From NCBI GenBank assembly GCA_019120125.1, contig DWVR01000064.1, positions 1-64,000 of the forward strand: a DNA stretch of 64,000 bases, given 5' to 3'. Below the pieces are notes generated by a model that worked only from the letters and a program-made list of their open reading frames with translations, had not been told where the DNA came from and searched no databases. Both the position numbers and the translations under genes were made by a program. The stretch comes from Candidatus Phocaeicola excrementigallinarum. Lineage in GTDB: Bacteria > Bacteroidota > Bacteroidia > Bacteroidales > Bacteroidaceae. Of the stretch, positions 33,968-43,617 are shown piece by piece; within the stretch, counting starts at the first letter, position 1; each line of letters starts with the position of its first letter.

Positions 33968-34015
33968 AAGGGTGTGCCTCTGTGTTGATTCTTTACTTGT
34001 CGGCGCACCCTTTCC
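33968..34015. terminator. terminator between sugE-like gene and susA-like pseudogene
   Basis: GAAGGGTGTGCC and GGCGCACCCTTTC type arms form a stem with a long loop between convergent genes. Similar GGGTGTGCC / GGCACAC arms occur at 52438-52487. Confidence 0.65.
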
Positions 34016-34021
34016 TTCTTG

Positions 34022-35898
<1,877 letters not shown>

Positions 35899-35901
35899 TC
35901 A

Positions 35902-35909
35902 CAAATATA
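35902..35909 (-). promoter_or_regulatory. -7 box of susA-like gene
   Basis: The minus strand reads TATATTTG, 28 nt upstream of the start codon. The rest of the gap to 36057 shows no gene. Confidence 0.5.
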
Positions 35910-36057
35910 GAGCCTTTTCTCCGGCCTTTTTTTCGGATAAAATGAAAATATAAATGGGAAGAATCCGTATATCGCTGGGTGTCTTTTTGTTAGGTGAATA
36001 GGATGCCCGCGATATTATAAAGGGATGAGAACCTGTGGAGGTGCTGGCAAGAGAAAC

Positions 36058-36109
36058 AAAGGCCACAAGATATACCGGATATCAGGTCCTTTTCATATCT
36101 GTGGCCTTT
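36058..36109 (-). terminator. terminator of arginine operon
   Basis: AAAGGCCACA (36058-36067) and TGTGGCCTTT (36100-36109) pair perfectly, with extra AGATAT / ATATCT pairing inside. It lies 62 nt after argD on the minus strand, followed there by TTTGTTTCTC. Confidence 0.75.
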
Positions 36110-36170
36110 GCGGTGAGCGGTGCTCACGTAAAGTATGGCTGTGTTTCGCTTCAATGAAGAAGCGGCTGAT

Positions 36171-37295
36171 TTATTTCAACACGTTGTGCAGACGGTTCAG
36201 GAAATCATCGGCCTCTTCCATGCTGAGACAGAGGGGAGGAAGCAGACGGATGACATTCGTTCCGCTTACACCGGTGAATACCTTCTGTTCGAAGAGCAGT
36301 CTTGTACGCAGTTCCTTGACCGGTTCCTCAAACTCCATGCCGATCATCAGGCCGCAACCGCGTACCTCCTTGATACCCTTGAATTTCTTCAGCTCTTCCA
36401 GCAGGTGTGCGCCCACTTTTGCCGCATTGTCAATGAGGTTCTCCTCCTTCATCACGTCCAGTACGGCGATTGCGGCGGCACAGGCCAGATGGTTCCCTCC
36501 GAAAGTCGTTCCCAATTGTCCGTAGACTGGCTTGAACTTCGGACTGATCAGTACACCGCCCATGGGGAATCCGTTGGCGATACCTTTCGCCATCGTGATC
36601 ATGTCAGGACGTACACCGTGATGCTGGTGGGCGAAGAATTTTCCGCTCCGTCCGTAGCCCGACTGGATTTCGTCGACGATGAACACGGTGTCATGCTTGT
36701 CGCATTCCTCGCGGATGGCTTTCATGAATTCGGTGGTTGGCAACTGGATGCCTCCCACTCCTTGGATGCCTTCGATAATCACCGCACACACGTCGCCCTT
36801 CGCGAGCTCGGCCTTCATGGCCTCCACATCGTTCAGGGGCAGGTACACCACATGCCCGTTGTCGTTGATGGGAGCGATGATTTTGGGGTTGTCGGTCACT
36901 TCCACCGCCAGTGAGGTACGGCCGTGGAATGCCTTGCTGAACGAAACCACACGCGTGCGTCCGTTGTGGAAAGAAGCCAGTTTCAGCGCGTTCTCGTTGG
37001 CTTCCGCTCCGGAGTTGATGAGGAACAGCTGGTAGTCGTCATATCCGCAGAGTGCTCCCATGCGGTCGGCCACTTCCTGTTGGAGTTTGTTGATTACCGA
37101 GTTGGAATAGAATCCCAATGTGGCCACTTGTCTGCTGATGGCCTCCACGTAGTGAGGATGGGCGTGTCCGATGGAGATTACGGCATGTCCGCCGTAGAGG
37201 TCCAGATATTCCTGCCCTTTGTCATCCCAGACGTGGCAGCCTTTTCCTTTCACGATGTTTACATCGAATAGAGGATATACGTCGAAAAGTTTCAT
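36171..37295 (-). CDS. argD: acyl-ornithine aminotransferase (ArgD type)
   Basis: 374-aa class III PLP aminotransferase. The glycine-rich INSGAEANENALKLA (93-107), D208 in FIVDEIQSGYGRSGKF and PLP lysine K237 in MAKGIANGFPMGG are all present. It converts N-acylglutamate semialdehyde to N-acylornithine. In Bacteroides the arginine pathway is known to run on N-succinylated intermediates, so the substrate is probably succinylornithine. Last gene of the argR-GNAT-argG-argC operon, separated from argC by the inserted four-helix-bundle gene. Confidence 0.92.
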   Translation of the reverse strand: MKLFDVYPLFDVNIVKGKGCHVWDDKGQEYLDLYGGHAVISIGHAHPHYVEAISRQVATLGFYSNSVINKLQQEVADRMGALCGYDDYQLFLINSGAEANENALKLASFHNGRTRVVSFSKAFHGRTSLAVEVTDNPKIIAPINDNGHVVYLPLNDVEAMKAELAKGDVCAVIIEGIQGVGGIQLPTTEFMKAIREECDKHDTVFIVDEIQSGYGRSGKFFAHQHHGVRPDMITMAKGIANGFPMGGVLISPKFKPVYGQLGTTFGGNHLACAAAIAVLDVMKEENLIDNAAKVGAHLLEELKKFKGIKEVRGCGLMIGMEFEEPVKELRTRLLFEQKVFTGVSGTNVIRLLPPLCLSMEEADDFLNRLHNVLK

Positions 37296-37301
37296 CTTTA
37301 T

Positions 37302-37756
37302 AATGAAGAATTAAGAGTGAAGAATGAAGAATATTTCCTCATTTCGAAAGACCTTCATTCTTCTTCTGGTTGTTTTTTACTGTTTTTATTGATGCAACGA
37401 GCAAGGCTATCAGTTCATTACAGTCTTTTTCCATACTGATGAACGATTGTTCGTCAATTTGGTTGCTGTCATACAGCAGATTGAGCCAATAGTCCGTTTC
37501 ATTTGCCTCTTTGAGCCCGACGCTTAGTTTGTTGATGAAGTCGGCAGGACTTTGTGCGAATTCAGATTCCCGCACCAAAGCACCGATAGCCGTTCCCGAA
37601 CGAAGAACTTGTTTGCTCAGTATATATTCCTGCCTTTCATTGTGCAGATATTGTGCCATGCGTACGGCACGTAAGGCGAATGCATAGCTTTTGATATGCA
37701 GCGGAGAATCATGTCGTTTGTGCAGATTCTTCATTCTTCGTTCTTCATTCTTCATT
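37302..37756. mobile_element. inverted-repeat-bounded unit carrying a four-helix-bundle gene
   Basis: The left end (37302-37331) and right end (37727-37756) are imperfect 30-bp inverted repeats built from GAAGAAT/ATTCTTC units; the reverse complement of the left arm differs from the right arm at a few central bases. The unit is about 455 bp and contains only the S23-like gene. It sits exactly between argC and argD. There is no transposase, so movement would need outside help. Calling it mobile is inference from structure and position. Confidence 0.5.
37339..37755 (-). CDS. four-helix bundle protein (S23 / 23S rRNA intervening-sequence type)
   Basis: 138 aa with the family pattern of PF05635-like proteins: SYAFALRAVRMAQYL, QVLRSGTAIGALVRESEFAQSPADFINKLSVGLKEANETDYWLN (split here by function, not by gap), then a final helix. 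Predicted four long helices; known homologues form pentameric barrels and are often encoded in rRNA intervening sequences or scattered in Bacteroidetes genomes. Function unknown. Its ATG follows the argC stop directly (TAAATG) and the first ten codons (MKNEERRMKN) are made of the right terminal repeat. An internal Met8 start is possible. Confidence 0.85.
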   Translation of the reverse strand: MKNEERRMKNLHKRHDSPLHIKSYAFALRAVRMAQYLHNERQEYILSKQVLRSGTAIGALVRESEFAQSPADFINKLSVGLKEANETDYWLNLLYDSNQIDEQSFISMEKDCNELIALLVASIKTVKNNQKKNEGLSK

Positions 37757-38724
37757 TAAAAAGCGCTCGGCTTCAGCTTCAGCCCGGTCGTCTCTTCCAG
37801 ATTGAACATCAGGTTCATGTTGTGGACGGCCTGGCCGCTGGCTCCTTTCAGCAGATTGTCGATGCAGGACACGATCAGAAGCTTGTCGCCGTGCTTTTCC
37901 AGATGGATGAGGCACTTGTTGGTGTTCACCACCTGTTTCAGGTCGATGTTCTTTTCCACGATGTGGGTGAAAGAGTCTTCCGCATAGTATTCTTTGTACA
38001 TTCTGACAATCTCTTCCAGCTCTACTTTCGTCTTTACCACAAGGGTGGCGAAGATGCCGCGCGCAAAATCGCCCCGGTAGGGGATGAAGTCGATTTCCGA
38101 ATCGAAGCTGTTCTGCAACTGTTTGAGCGACTGCTTGATTTCAGGCACGTGCTGGTGGGCGAACGGCTTGTAGATGCTGAGGTTGTTGTTGCGCCAGCTG
38201 AAATGGCTGGTCGGTCCGGGTTTTACACCCGCTCCGGTGCTTCCTGTGATGGCGTTCACCATGATGTCATCGTTCAGCAGCAGGTGTTTGGCCAGCGGAA
38301 GCAGCCCTAACTGGATACAGGTGGCGAAGCAACCCGGATTGGCCACATGCTTGCTGTGGCAGATGGCCCGGCGGTTCAGTTCCGGAAGTCCGTACACGAA
38401 GTCATGGCTTCCGTCCGCAATGCGGTAGTCCATCGACAGGTCGATGATTCTGAGGTCTTCCGGCAGGTTGTGGCAGTCCATGAATTTCTTCGTGTCGCCA
38501 TGGGCCGTGCAAAAGAACACCACATCCACTTCGTCCAGAGGCAGTTCGTCCGTAAACACCAGGTCTGTCTCTCCGTACAGACCTTCGTGTACGTCCGTAA
38601 TCTTGTTTCCCGCATTGCTGGAGCTGTTTATGAATCCTATCTCTACGTCAGGATGGTTCAGCAGCAGGCGGATCAGTTCGCCTGCCGTATATCCCGCACC
38701 TCCTATGATTCCGGCTTTGATCAT
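37756..38724 (-). CDS. argC: N-acyl-gamma-glutamyl-phosphate reductase
   Basis: 322 aa. The NADP-binding IGGAGYTAGELIRLL (7-21) and the active-site Cys C132 in VANPGCFATCIQLGLLPL identify ArgC. It reduces N-acylglutamyl phosphate to the semialdehyde. Presumably acts on the succinylated form in this lineage. It lies 29 nt after argG. The argB kinase and ornithine-type carbamoyltransferase are not in the window. Confidence 0.95.
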   Translation of the reverse strand: MIKAGIIGGAGYTAGELIRLLLNHPDVEIGFINSSSNAGNKITDVHEGLYGETDLVFTDELPLDEVDVVFFCTAHGDTKKFMDCHNLPEDLRIIDLSMDYRIADGSHDFVYGLPELNRRAICHSKHVANPGCFATCIQLGLLPLAKHLLLNDDIMVNAITGSTGAGVKPGPTSHFSWRNNNLSIYKPFAHQHVPEIKQSLKQLQNSFDSEIDFIPYRGDFARGIFATLVVKTKVELEEIVRMYKEYYAEDSFTHIVEKNIDLKQVVNTNKCLIHLEKHGDKLLIVSCIDNLLKGASGQAVHNMNLMFNLEETTGLKLKPSAF

Positions 38725-38753
38725 TGTATTCTGATTTGATTGTGTATGGGTGA

Positions 38754-39959
38754 TTACATCATTTCGTCCTTATGGTTGGCGTAGTAGGCGCGGAGCGGAG
38801 TGGAGAGCACCTTGATGAATCCCTTCGCGTCTTCCGCCGTCCATCCTTTCTGCATCTCACCATACTCGCCGAACTTGTTCTTCACCAGGTCGTCCTTCGA
38901 TTCCACGCCTACGGTAGAGAAGCAATACGGACGGAGTTCCAGAATGGCCGTACCGTTCACGTTGCGCTGCGATTCGGTCAGCATGGCCTCGATGTCGCGC
39001 ATCACGGGTTCCAGATACTGGCTTTCGTGGAGGAACATTCCATACCAGTTGGCTACCTGGTCTTTCCAGTACTGCTGCCATTTGCTGAGCGTATATTTCT
39101 CCAGGAAGCGGTGTGCGCCGATAATCAGCATCGGAGCGGCGGCCTCGAAACCCACACGGCCCTTGATGCCGATGATGGTGTCGCCCACGTGCATGTCACG
39201 TCCGATTCCGTAAGGAGCGCCGATTTCCTCCACTTTCTGGATGGCCTTGATCTTGTCGTCAAACACTTCTCCGTTCACCGCATAAAGCTCGCCTTTTTTG
39301 AACTCCAGCTTCAGCTGTTCGCTTCCTTCCTTGGTCACCTGCTTCAGGTAGGCGCTTTCCGGCAGTCCTTGTGCCGAGTCCAGAATCTCTCCTCCGCAGA
39401 TGGAAGTTCCCCAGATTCCTACGTTGTATGAATATTTCAGCTTGGTGAAGTCCGCCTCGAATCCGTGTTCTTTCAGGTAGTTGATCTCATAGTCACGGCT
39501 GAGTGCCATGTCGCGTGTCAGCGTGATGATTTCCACGCCCGGAGCCATTACCAGGAAAGTCATGTCGAAACGCACCTGGTCGTTGCCCGCTCCGGTAGAT
39601 CCGTGTGCGATGGCATGTGCGCCGATTTCGTTGGCATAGCGCGCGATGGCCAGCGCCTGGAAGATGCGTTCCGAGCTGACAGAAATGGGGTAAGTGCCGT
39701 TGCGCAGCACATTTCCGAAAATCATGTATTTCAGACTCTTCTCATAATATTCCTGAGTCACGTCGAGTGTCACGTATTTCACCGCTCCCAGCTTGTAGGC
39801 GTTTTCCTCGTTTTTTTTCAGCTGTTCGGCACTGAATCCGCCCGTGTTGGCACAGGCCGCATACACTTCATATCCCTTTTCTTTTGCCAGATACATCACG
39901 GTGAATGATGTGTCCAGTCCGCCGCTGAAAGCGACGACCACTTTTTTCTTCTCTTCCAT
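38754..39959 (-). CDS. argG: argininosuccinate synthase
   Basis: 401 aa. The ATP-pyrophosphatase P-loop SGGLDTS (12-18) is followed by HGSTGAGNDQVRFD, the citrulline and aspartate binding region, and IIGIKGRVGFEAAAPMLI. It joins citrulline and aspartate. Second-last step of arginine synthesis. The gene lies 26 nt after the GNAT gene in the arginine operon. Confidence 0.95.
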   Translation of the reverse strand: MEEKKKVVVAFSGGLDTSFTVMYLAKEKGYEVYAACANTGGFSAEQLKKNEENAYKLGAVKYVTLDVTQEYYEKSLKYMIFGNVLRNGTYPISVSSERIFQALAIARYANEIGAHAIAHGSTGAGNDQVRFDMTFLVMAPGVEIITLTRDMALSRDYEINYLKEHGFEADFTKLKYSYNVGIWGTSICGGEILDSAQGLPESAYLKQVTKEGSEQLKLEFKKGELYAVNGEVFDDKIKAIQKVEEIGAPYGIGRDMHVGDTIIGIKGRVGFEAAAPMLIIGAHRFLEKYTLSKWQQYWKDQVANWYGMFLHESQYLEPVMRDIEAMLTESQRNVNGTAILELRPYCFSTVGVESKDDLVKNKFGEYGEMQKGWTAEDAKGFIKVLSTPLRAYYANHKDEMM

Positions 39960-39985
39960 GATTGATATGTTTTTCGGTTTTAGTC

Positions 39986-40555
39986 TTAAAAATTGGTGAT
40001 CTTGTCGTCCGTGTGCAGGGCCGGGTCATAGAGCATGGCCGTGCAGATGCAGAACTTGCGGTTCTTGGCCATGAGAATCTCGTGGTTGATGCATCCCTCG
40101 CACCCTTTCCAGAACGCGTCGTCGTCGGTCAGTTCGTTGAATGTCACCGGCACATAGCCCAGTTCGGTATTCATCTTCATGACGGCCGCTCCCGAGGTCA
40201 GGCTGAATATTTTCGCCTTCGGCCATCGCAGGCGCGCCAGCGTGAACGATGCGTGCTTGATGCGTTTCGCCAGTCCAAGTCCCCGGTAGTTCGGGTGTAC
40301 GATGAGTCCCGAGGTGGCCACATACTGTTTGTTCCCCCATGATTCGATGTAAGTGAATCCGGCAAAATCATCTCCGCACAGGGCGATGATGGCTTTTCCC
40401 TCTTTCATCTTGGTAGCCACATATTCGTGGGTACGTTCCGCGATACCGGTGCCCCGTACCTTGGCTGCTTCTCTGATTGTGTCCAAAATCGTGTCAACGT
40501 AAACCTCGTGTGAGGCGTCGGCTACCATTACATCAATTTGTTTAGTAGGTTCCAT
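39986..40555 (-). CDS. GNAT acyltransferase, probable N-acylglutamate synthase
   Basis: 189 aa GNAT fold: acyl-CoA loop in LIVHPNYRGLGLAKRIKHASFTLAR (motif A, RGLGLA). It lies between argR and argG, the position held in B. thetaiotaomicron by the gene that genetic data implicate as the N-succinylglutamate synthase of the succinylated arginine pathway. The C-terminal Cys-rich part (CEGCINHE, CICTAM) is unusual for a GNAT. The first-step role is therefore a well-supported inference from synteny; the acyl donor (succinyl- or acetyl-CoA) cannot be read from the sequence. Confidence 0.8.
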   Translation of the reverse strand: MEPTKQIDVMVADASHEVYVDTILDTIREAAKVRGTGIAERTHEYVATKMKEGKAIIALCGDDFAGFTYIESWGNKQYVATSGLIVHPNYRGLGLAKRIKHASFTLARLRWPKAKIFSLTSGAAVMKMNTELGYVPVTFNELTDDDAFWKGCEGCINHEILMAKNRKFCICTAMLYDPALHTDDKITNF

Positions 40556-40566
40556 TCTTCCTTCGT

Positions 40567-41058
40567 TTACTTATATATATTATGGTTTATATTCGGTATC
40601 AGGCCCGACAAGGCCTGTAGAACAGCTGTCCTTGATGAGTTCTCGCTGATTACCAGCATGATGGTATCATCGCCCGCGATGGTTCCGATAATCTCATGGA
40701 AGCTCCGCATGTCAATGTCGTAGGCAAGGCTGCTGGCATATCCCGGCCGCGTCTTGATGACGGCGATGTTGCCCGAGAACTCGATGGAGACGAATCCGTT
40801 GTGGCGGAGCATCTCGCTTGCGCTGTGAGGCTCGGTCATACGTTTGTACATCGTGTTGTTGGGCAGGACGTACACGTAGTTCCCGTTCATGCTGGCGGCC
40901 TTGGCCACTTTCAGCTGTTTCAGGTCGCGCGAGAGAGTGGCTTGCGTAAGTTTGAAACCTTCCTTGGCAAGTTCGTTCAAAAGCTCTTCCTGGCTGCCTA
41001 CCTCTTTGCTGGAGATGATCATCTTGATGGAATCGAGTCTGCTGTTCTTGTTCTTCAT
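40567..41058 (-). CDS. argR: arginine repressor
   Basis: 163 aa from MKNKNSRLDSIK. The N-terminal winged helix (about 8-70) has the ArgR recognition segment KLTQATLSRDLKQL, and the C-terminal hexamer domain has the arginine-binding GTIAGDDT (125-132). It likely senses arginine and controls this operon, in which it is the first gene (11 nt before the GNAT gene). The open frame upstream of Met10 was rejected since it crosses the promoter. Confidence 0.93.
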   Translation of the reverse strand: MKNKNSRLDSIKMIISSKEVGSQEELLNELAKEGFKLTQATLSRDLKQLKVAKAASMNGNYVYVLPNNTMYKRMTEPHSASEMLRHNGFVSIEFSGNIAVIKTRPGYASSLAYDIDMRSFHEIIGTIAGDDTIMLVISENSSRTAVLQALSGLIPNINHNIYK

Positions 41059-41082
41059 TGTATAATTATTCTTTGTTGGCCG

Positions 41083-41090
41083 CAAATATA
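41083..41090 (-). promoter_or_regulatory. -7 box of argR operon
   Basis: The minus strand reads TATATTTG, 24 nt upstream of argR. An ArgR operator is expected here, but I could not recognise a specific box. Confidence 0.6.
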
Positions 41091-41251
41091 CGGATTATAT
41101 TGGAATAATATGCAAGGAAATATGATTTTTTGTGTGGCACATGCAAGGTCCTTTCATAAGGCCGTATGGTTAAGACATATTGAAAGACATGGGTTTTGGA
41201 TGACAGGACTGTGGGATCCCGTTTGTCGGTCCGGCCGGTTTCGGGGGCTTG

Positions 41252-41338
41252 AAAAAACGCCTTGACGTTTGGACTAAAACGTAAGGTCGTTTTAAGTAAA
41301 ACATAAGGGCGTTTCAGTCCAAACGTCAAGGCGTTTTT
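41252..41338. repeat. four-palindrome intergenic element, copy 2
   Basis: Units: AAAACGCCTTGACGTTT (41254-41270), AAAACGTAAGGTCGTTTT (41276-41293), AAAACATAAGGGCGTTT (41298-41314), AAACGTCAAGGCGTTTT (41321-41337). The outer arms extend through the spacers (ACGCCTTGACGTTTGGACT and its exact reverse complement), so the flanking inverted repeat is about 28 bp with one mismatch. It lies between argR and the next minus-strand gene. Confidence 0.88.
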
Positions 41339-41386
41339 GAGGCTTGTGTAATATGCTTATGCTCAGGCTTGTTGCGGATCTTTCAA

Positions 41387-41938
41387 TTACGGTGCGACTT
41401 TCTTTTCTCTATTTCCTTCTCGGCTGTAGGTGTCAGGATTATTCCCCCGGAACGATTCTCTTCTCGCGATTTCCGTCTCCAGATTGTTGAGCCACAGGCG
41501 GTAGATGTCGGCATTCTGTACCATCCTGTTTTCCTCGGTCTGGTTTTCGGACCAACTGTCATCGATAAATGTGTTTATGCTTCCTTGATACATGGTGAGT
41601 TTCACCTCTGTCAGCCGGTCGTTCAACTTGATGATGAGGAATACGGCTTTCGTTGTATAGGCTTCGGTGGCACTTCCCCATAAGATCTTATTGAGTGTGG
41701 CGTTTGATGCGTCCTCTTGTTTGGAGGCGTTGATCAGTCCCGTTTCCTTGTCGGTGTTGTTGATCAGGAATCCTTCCGACTGAAGCAGCGAAAGGGCGGA
41801 AGTGAACGTCATGTCATAGTCGGCCTGGATGATCCGCGTGGTCATCGTTCTGATCTCATCGCTGGTCAGTACTTTGGCAGGTGTGCCGCAAGCGGCCAGC
41901 AGGATGCCTGTCATCAGGATAAAAAACGTTTTTCTCAT
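41387..41938 (-). CDS. hypothetical lipoprotein
   Basis: 183 aa with a lipoprotein signal ending ILLAAC-G (C17). The rest is a mixed alpha/beta domain without a motif I can name; a conserved-looking stretch is QADYDMTFTSALSLLQSEGFLINNTDKETGLINA, given here only to note its similarity in style to the DUF799/BON-like periplasmic folds, which is weak. The C-terminus is very basic and polar (GNREKKVAP). It is 42 nt downstream of the sulfatase gene and may share its transcript. Confidence 0.7.
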   Translation of the reverse strand: MRKTFFILMTGILLAACGTPAKVLTSDEIRTMTTRIIQADYDMTFTSALSLLQSEGFLINNTDKETGLINASKQEDASNATLNKILWGSATEAYTTKAVFLIIKLNDRLTEVKLTMYQGSINTFIDDSWSENQTEENRMVQNADIYRLWLNNLETEIARRESFRGNNPDTYSREGNREKKVAP

Positions 41939-41980
41939 ATCGTCCTTTTTTTATCTGATTTTTGTCCGTTGGGAATATTC

Positions 41981-43489
41981 TCATTCGGTCGGGTATTCCG
42001 GACTGTACAGCATTGTCTTTCCGCGTTTCACCAGCTGTCCGTCCTTCACCCATTCCTCGCCTCTCTCGCTCAGGTGCTGTACCATGGCCGTCCGAAGCTC
42101 TTCAAGCCGCTTCCTGTACTTTCTGTCCTTGGAGACATCTCTGGTTTCCTTCGGGTCGTTTGTCAGGTCGAACAATTGCTCCTCTCCGGTATGTACAAAC
42201 CAGATGTATTTGATTTTTCCGTCGGTCAGCGCGCACCAGTAGTTATGGTCGGAGTAGCATGTGGCATGCTCCATGTCAATCCATCTGCGCCATTGCGGAT
42301 GTTCCTCCCTCACCAGCGCGACCAGTGACTTCCCGTCGATATCTTCCGGAACCTCTCCTCCCGCCATGTCAACGAATGTCGGCAGGAAATCTCTCAGTTC
42401 TACGGGATTCTCTATCACCGAGCCGGCGGGTCTGACGGTCTGCATGGATTCCGGGAACTTGATGATATAAGGGATGGCCGCGGAGCCTTCATAAGCGTAC
42501 GTTTTCCGCCAGTGGTGATGGTCGCCCATCATGTCGCCGTGGTCGGAGGTGAAGCAGATGACGGAATTATCGTACATTCCTCTGTCTTTCAGTGCCTGGA
42601 TGATACGCCCTACCTGCTCGTCGATGAAAGTGACGGAGGCATAGTAGTGCTTCTTGCTGTTTTTCGCGTATTCATCGCCGAACTGGGCGAAGGCGGCGTC
42701 AGGAGCGGTGTCCGGGTCGGTGACGTTCTCACCGATATGCCGGCTCCATTCGCCGGAAGCCGGAGCCTCCATCTCGATGTCCTTGTATTTGTCGAGCACA
42801 CGTCTGGGAGGGTCGTACGGGCTGTGGGGCCGTGCGAAGGAAACTTTCAGGAACAGAGGCCGGTCGCCTTCGTAGTTCCGGATAATGCTTACGGCCACAT
42901 CTCCTGTCCATGCGGTGGGATGCAGGTTTTCCGGCAGTTTGTACGTGGCCGCCCCGTGGTCGTTCCATCCTATTCCTGTCTCGTCAGGATTCTTCCCGGG
43001 GGCTACAGTCTGGAACCATTTCCGGTAGTCACTCATAAAATAAGGTGATTCCACTCTTCCGCTTTCGTCCACGAAAGTGGCATGGAATCCGTGGGACACA
43101 TTCTGCGGATACCAGTGCATTTTCCCTACGCCCAGCGTGAGATACCCGCAATCGCGGAGCATCTGTGGAAGTTCGTACCGGTAATGTTCCGCCACACGTC
43201 CGTAGCCCAGCATTCCGTGGTGCCAGGGTGACATCCCCGTGAGCAGTCCCGCCCGTGCAGGGGTGCTGCTGGGAGCTGCCGTATAGGCATTGCTGAAATA
43301 ATAGCCGTCACTGGCCAGCGAGTCGATGTTTGGCGTGATGATACGTCCGTTTCCGCTGCATCCTACCGCGTCGGCACGTTGCTGGTCGGTCATGATGAAG
43401 ATGATGTTGGGCTGTTGTTGCGCCTGTATGATCTGTGGCATGCAGAGAGGCAGGGCCAGTCCTGACAGCCAGTATAGTTTTCCCGTCAT
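41981..43489 (-). CDS. exported sulfatase (S1 family)
   Basis: 502 aa with a signal peptide ending near residue 23 (IIQA-QQQ). The alkaline phosphatase-type fold starts PNIIFIMTDQQRAD (Ca ligands D35, Q36) and has the sulfatase signature SSTPARAG, where S75 is the residue to be turned into formylglycine (S-T-P-A-R). This Ser form needs an anaerobic radical SAM maturase, not seen here. Further motifs: GKMHWYPQ, CFTSDHGDMMGDH. It likely removes sulfate from host glycans. The substrate subfamily cannot be set by eye. A -7 box TATATTTG lies on the minus strand at 43515-43522. Confidence 0.87.
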   Translation of the reverse strand: MTGKLYWLSGLALPLCMPQIIQAQQQPNIIFIMTDQQRADAVGCSGNGRIITPNIDSLASDGYYFSNAYTAAPSSTPARAGLLTGMSPWHHGMLGYGRVAEHYRYELPQMLRDCGYLTLGVGKMHWYPQNVSHGFHATFVDESGRVESPYFMSDYRKWFQTVAPGKNPDETGIGWNDHGAATYKLPENLHPTAWTGDVAVSIIRNYEGDRPLFLKVSFARPHSPYDPPRRVLDKYKDIEMEAPASGEWSRHIGENVTDPDTAPDAAFAQFGDEYAKNSKKHYYASVTFIDEQVGRIIQALKDRGMYDNSVICFTSDHGDMMGDHHHWRKTYAYEGSAAIPYIIKFPESMQTVRPAGSVIENPVELRDFLPTFVDMAGGEVPEDIDGKSLVALVREEHPQWRRWIDMEHATCYSDHNYWCALTDGKIKYIWFVHTGEEQLFDLTNDPKETRDVSKDRKYRKRLEELRTAMVQHLSERGEEWVKDGQLVKRGKTMLYSPEYPTE

Positions 43490-43588
43490 TGTCTGTTCTT
43501 TTATGGATTCTGGACAAATATAACAAAAAAGCAGGTATCCCGTTTCTCATCGACCAGCGGATGTAGACGGGAATCCGTTAAAAAATTG

Positions 43589-43596
43589 TATTTTTG
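43589..43596 (+). promoter_or_regulatory. -7 box of methyltransferase gene
   Basis: TATTTTTG, 22 nt before the double ATG at 43618. It argues against the upstream start at 43594 which would overlap the box. Confidence 0.55.
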
Positions 43597-43617
43597 TGGC
43601 TGTATTATAAAAAACTC

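Noticed and set aside
36025-36525. 166-codon plus-strand frame opposite argD
   Set aside because: Crosses the terminator and is the shadow of argD; no protein features.
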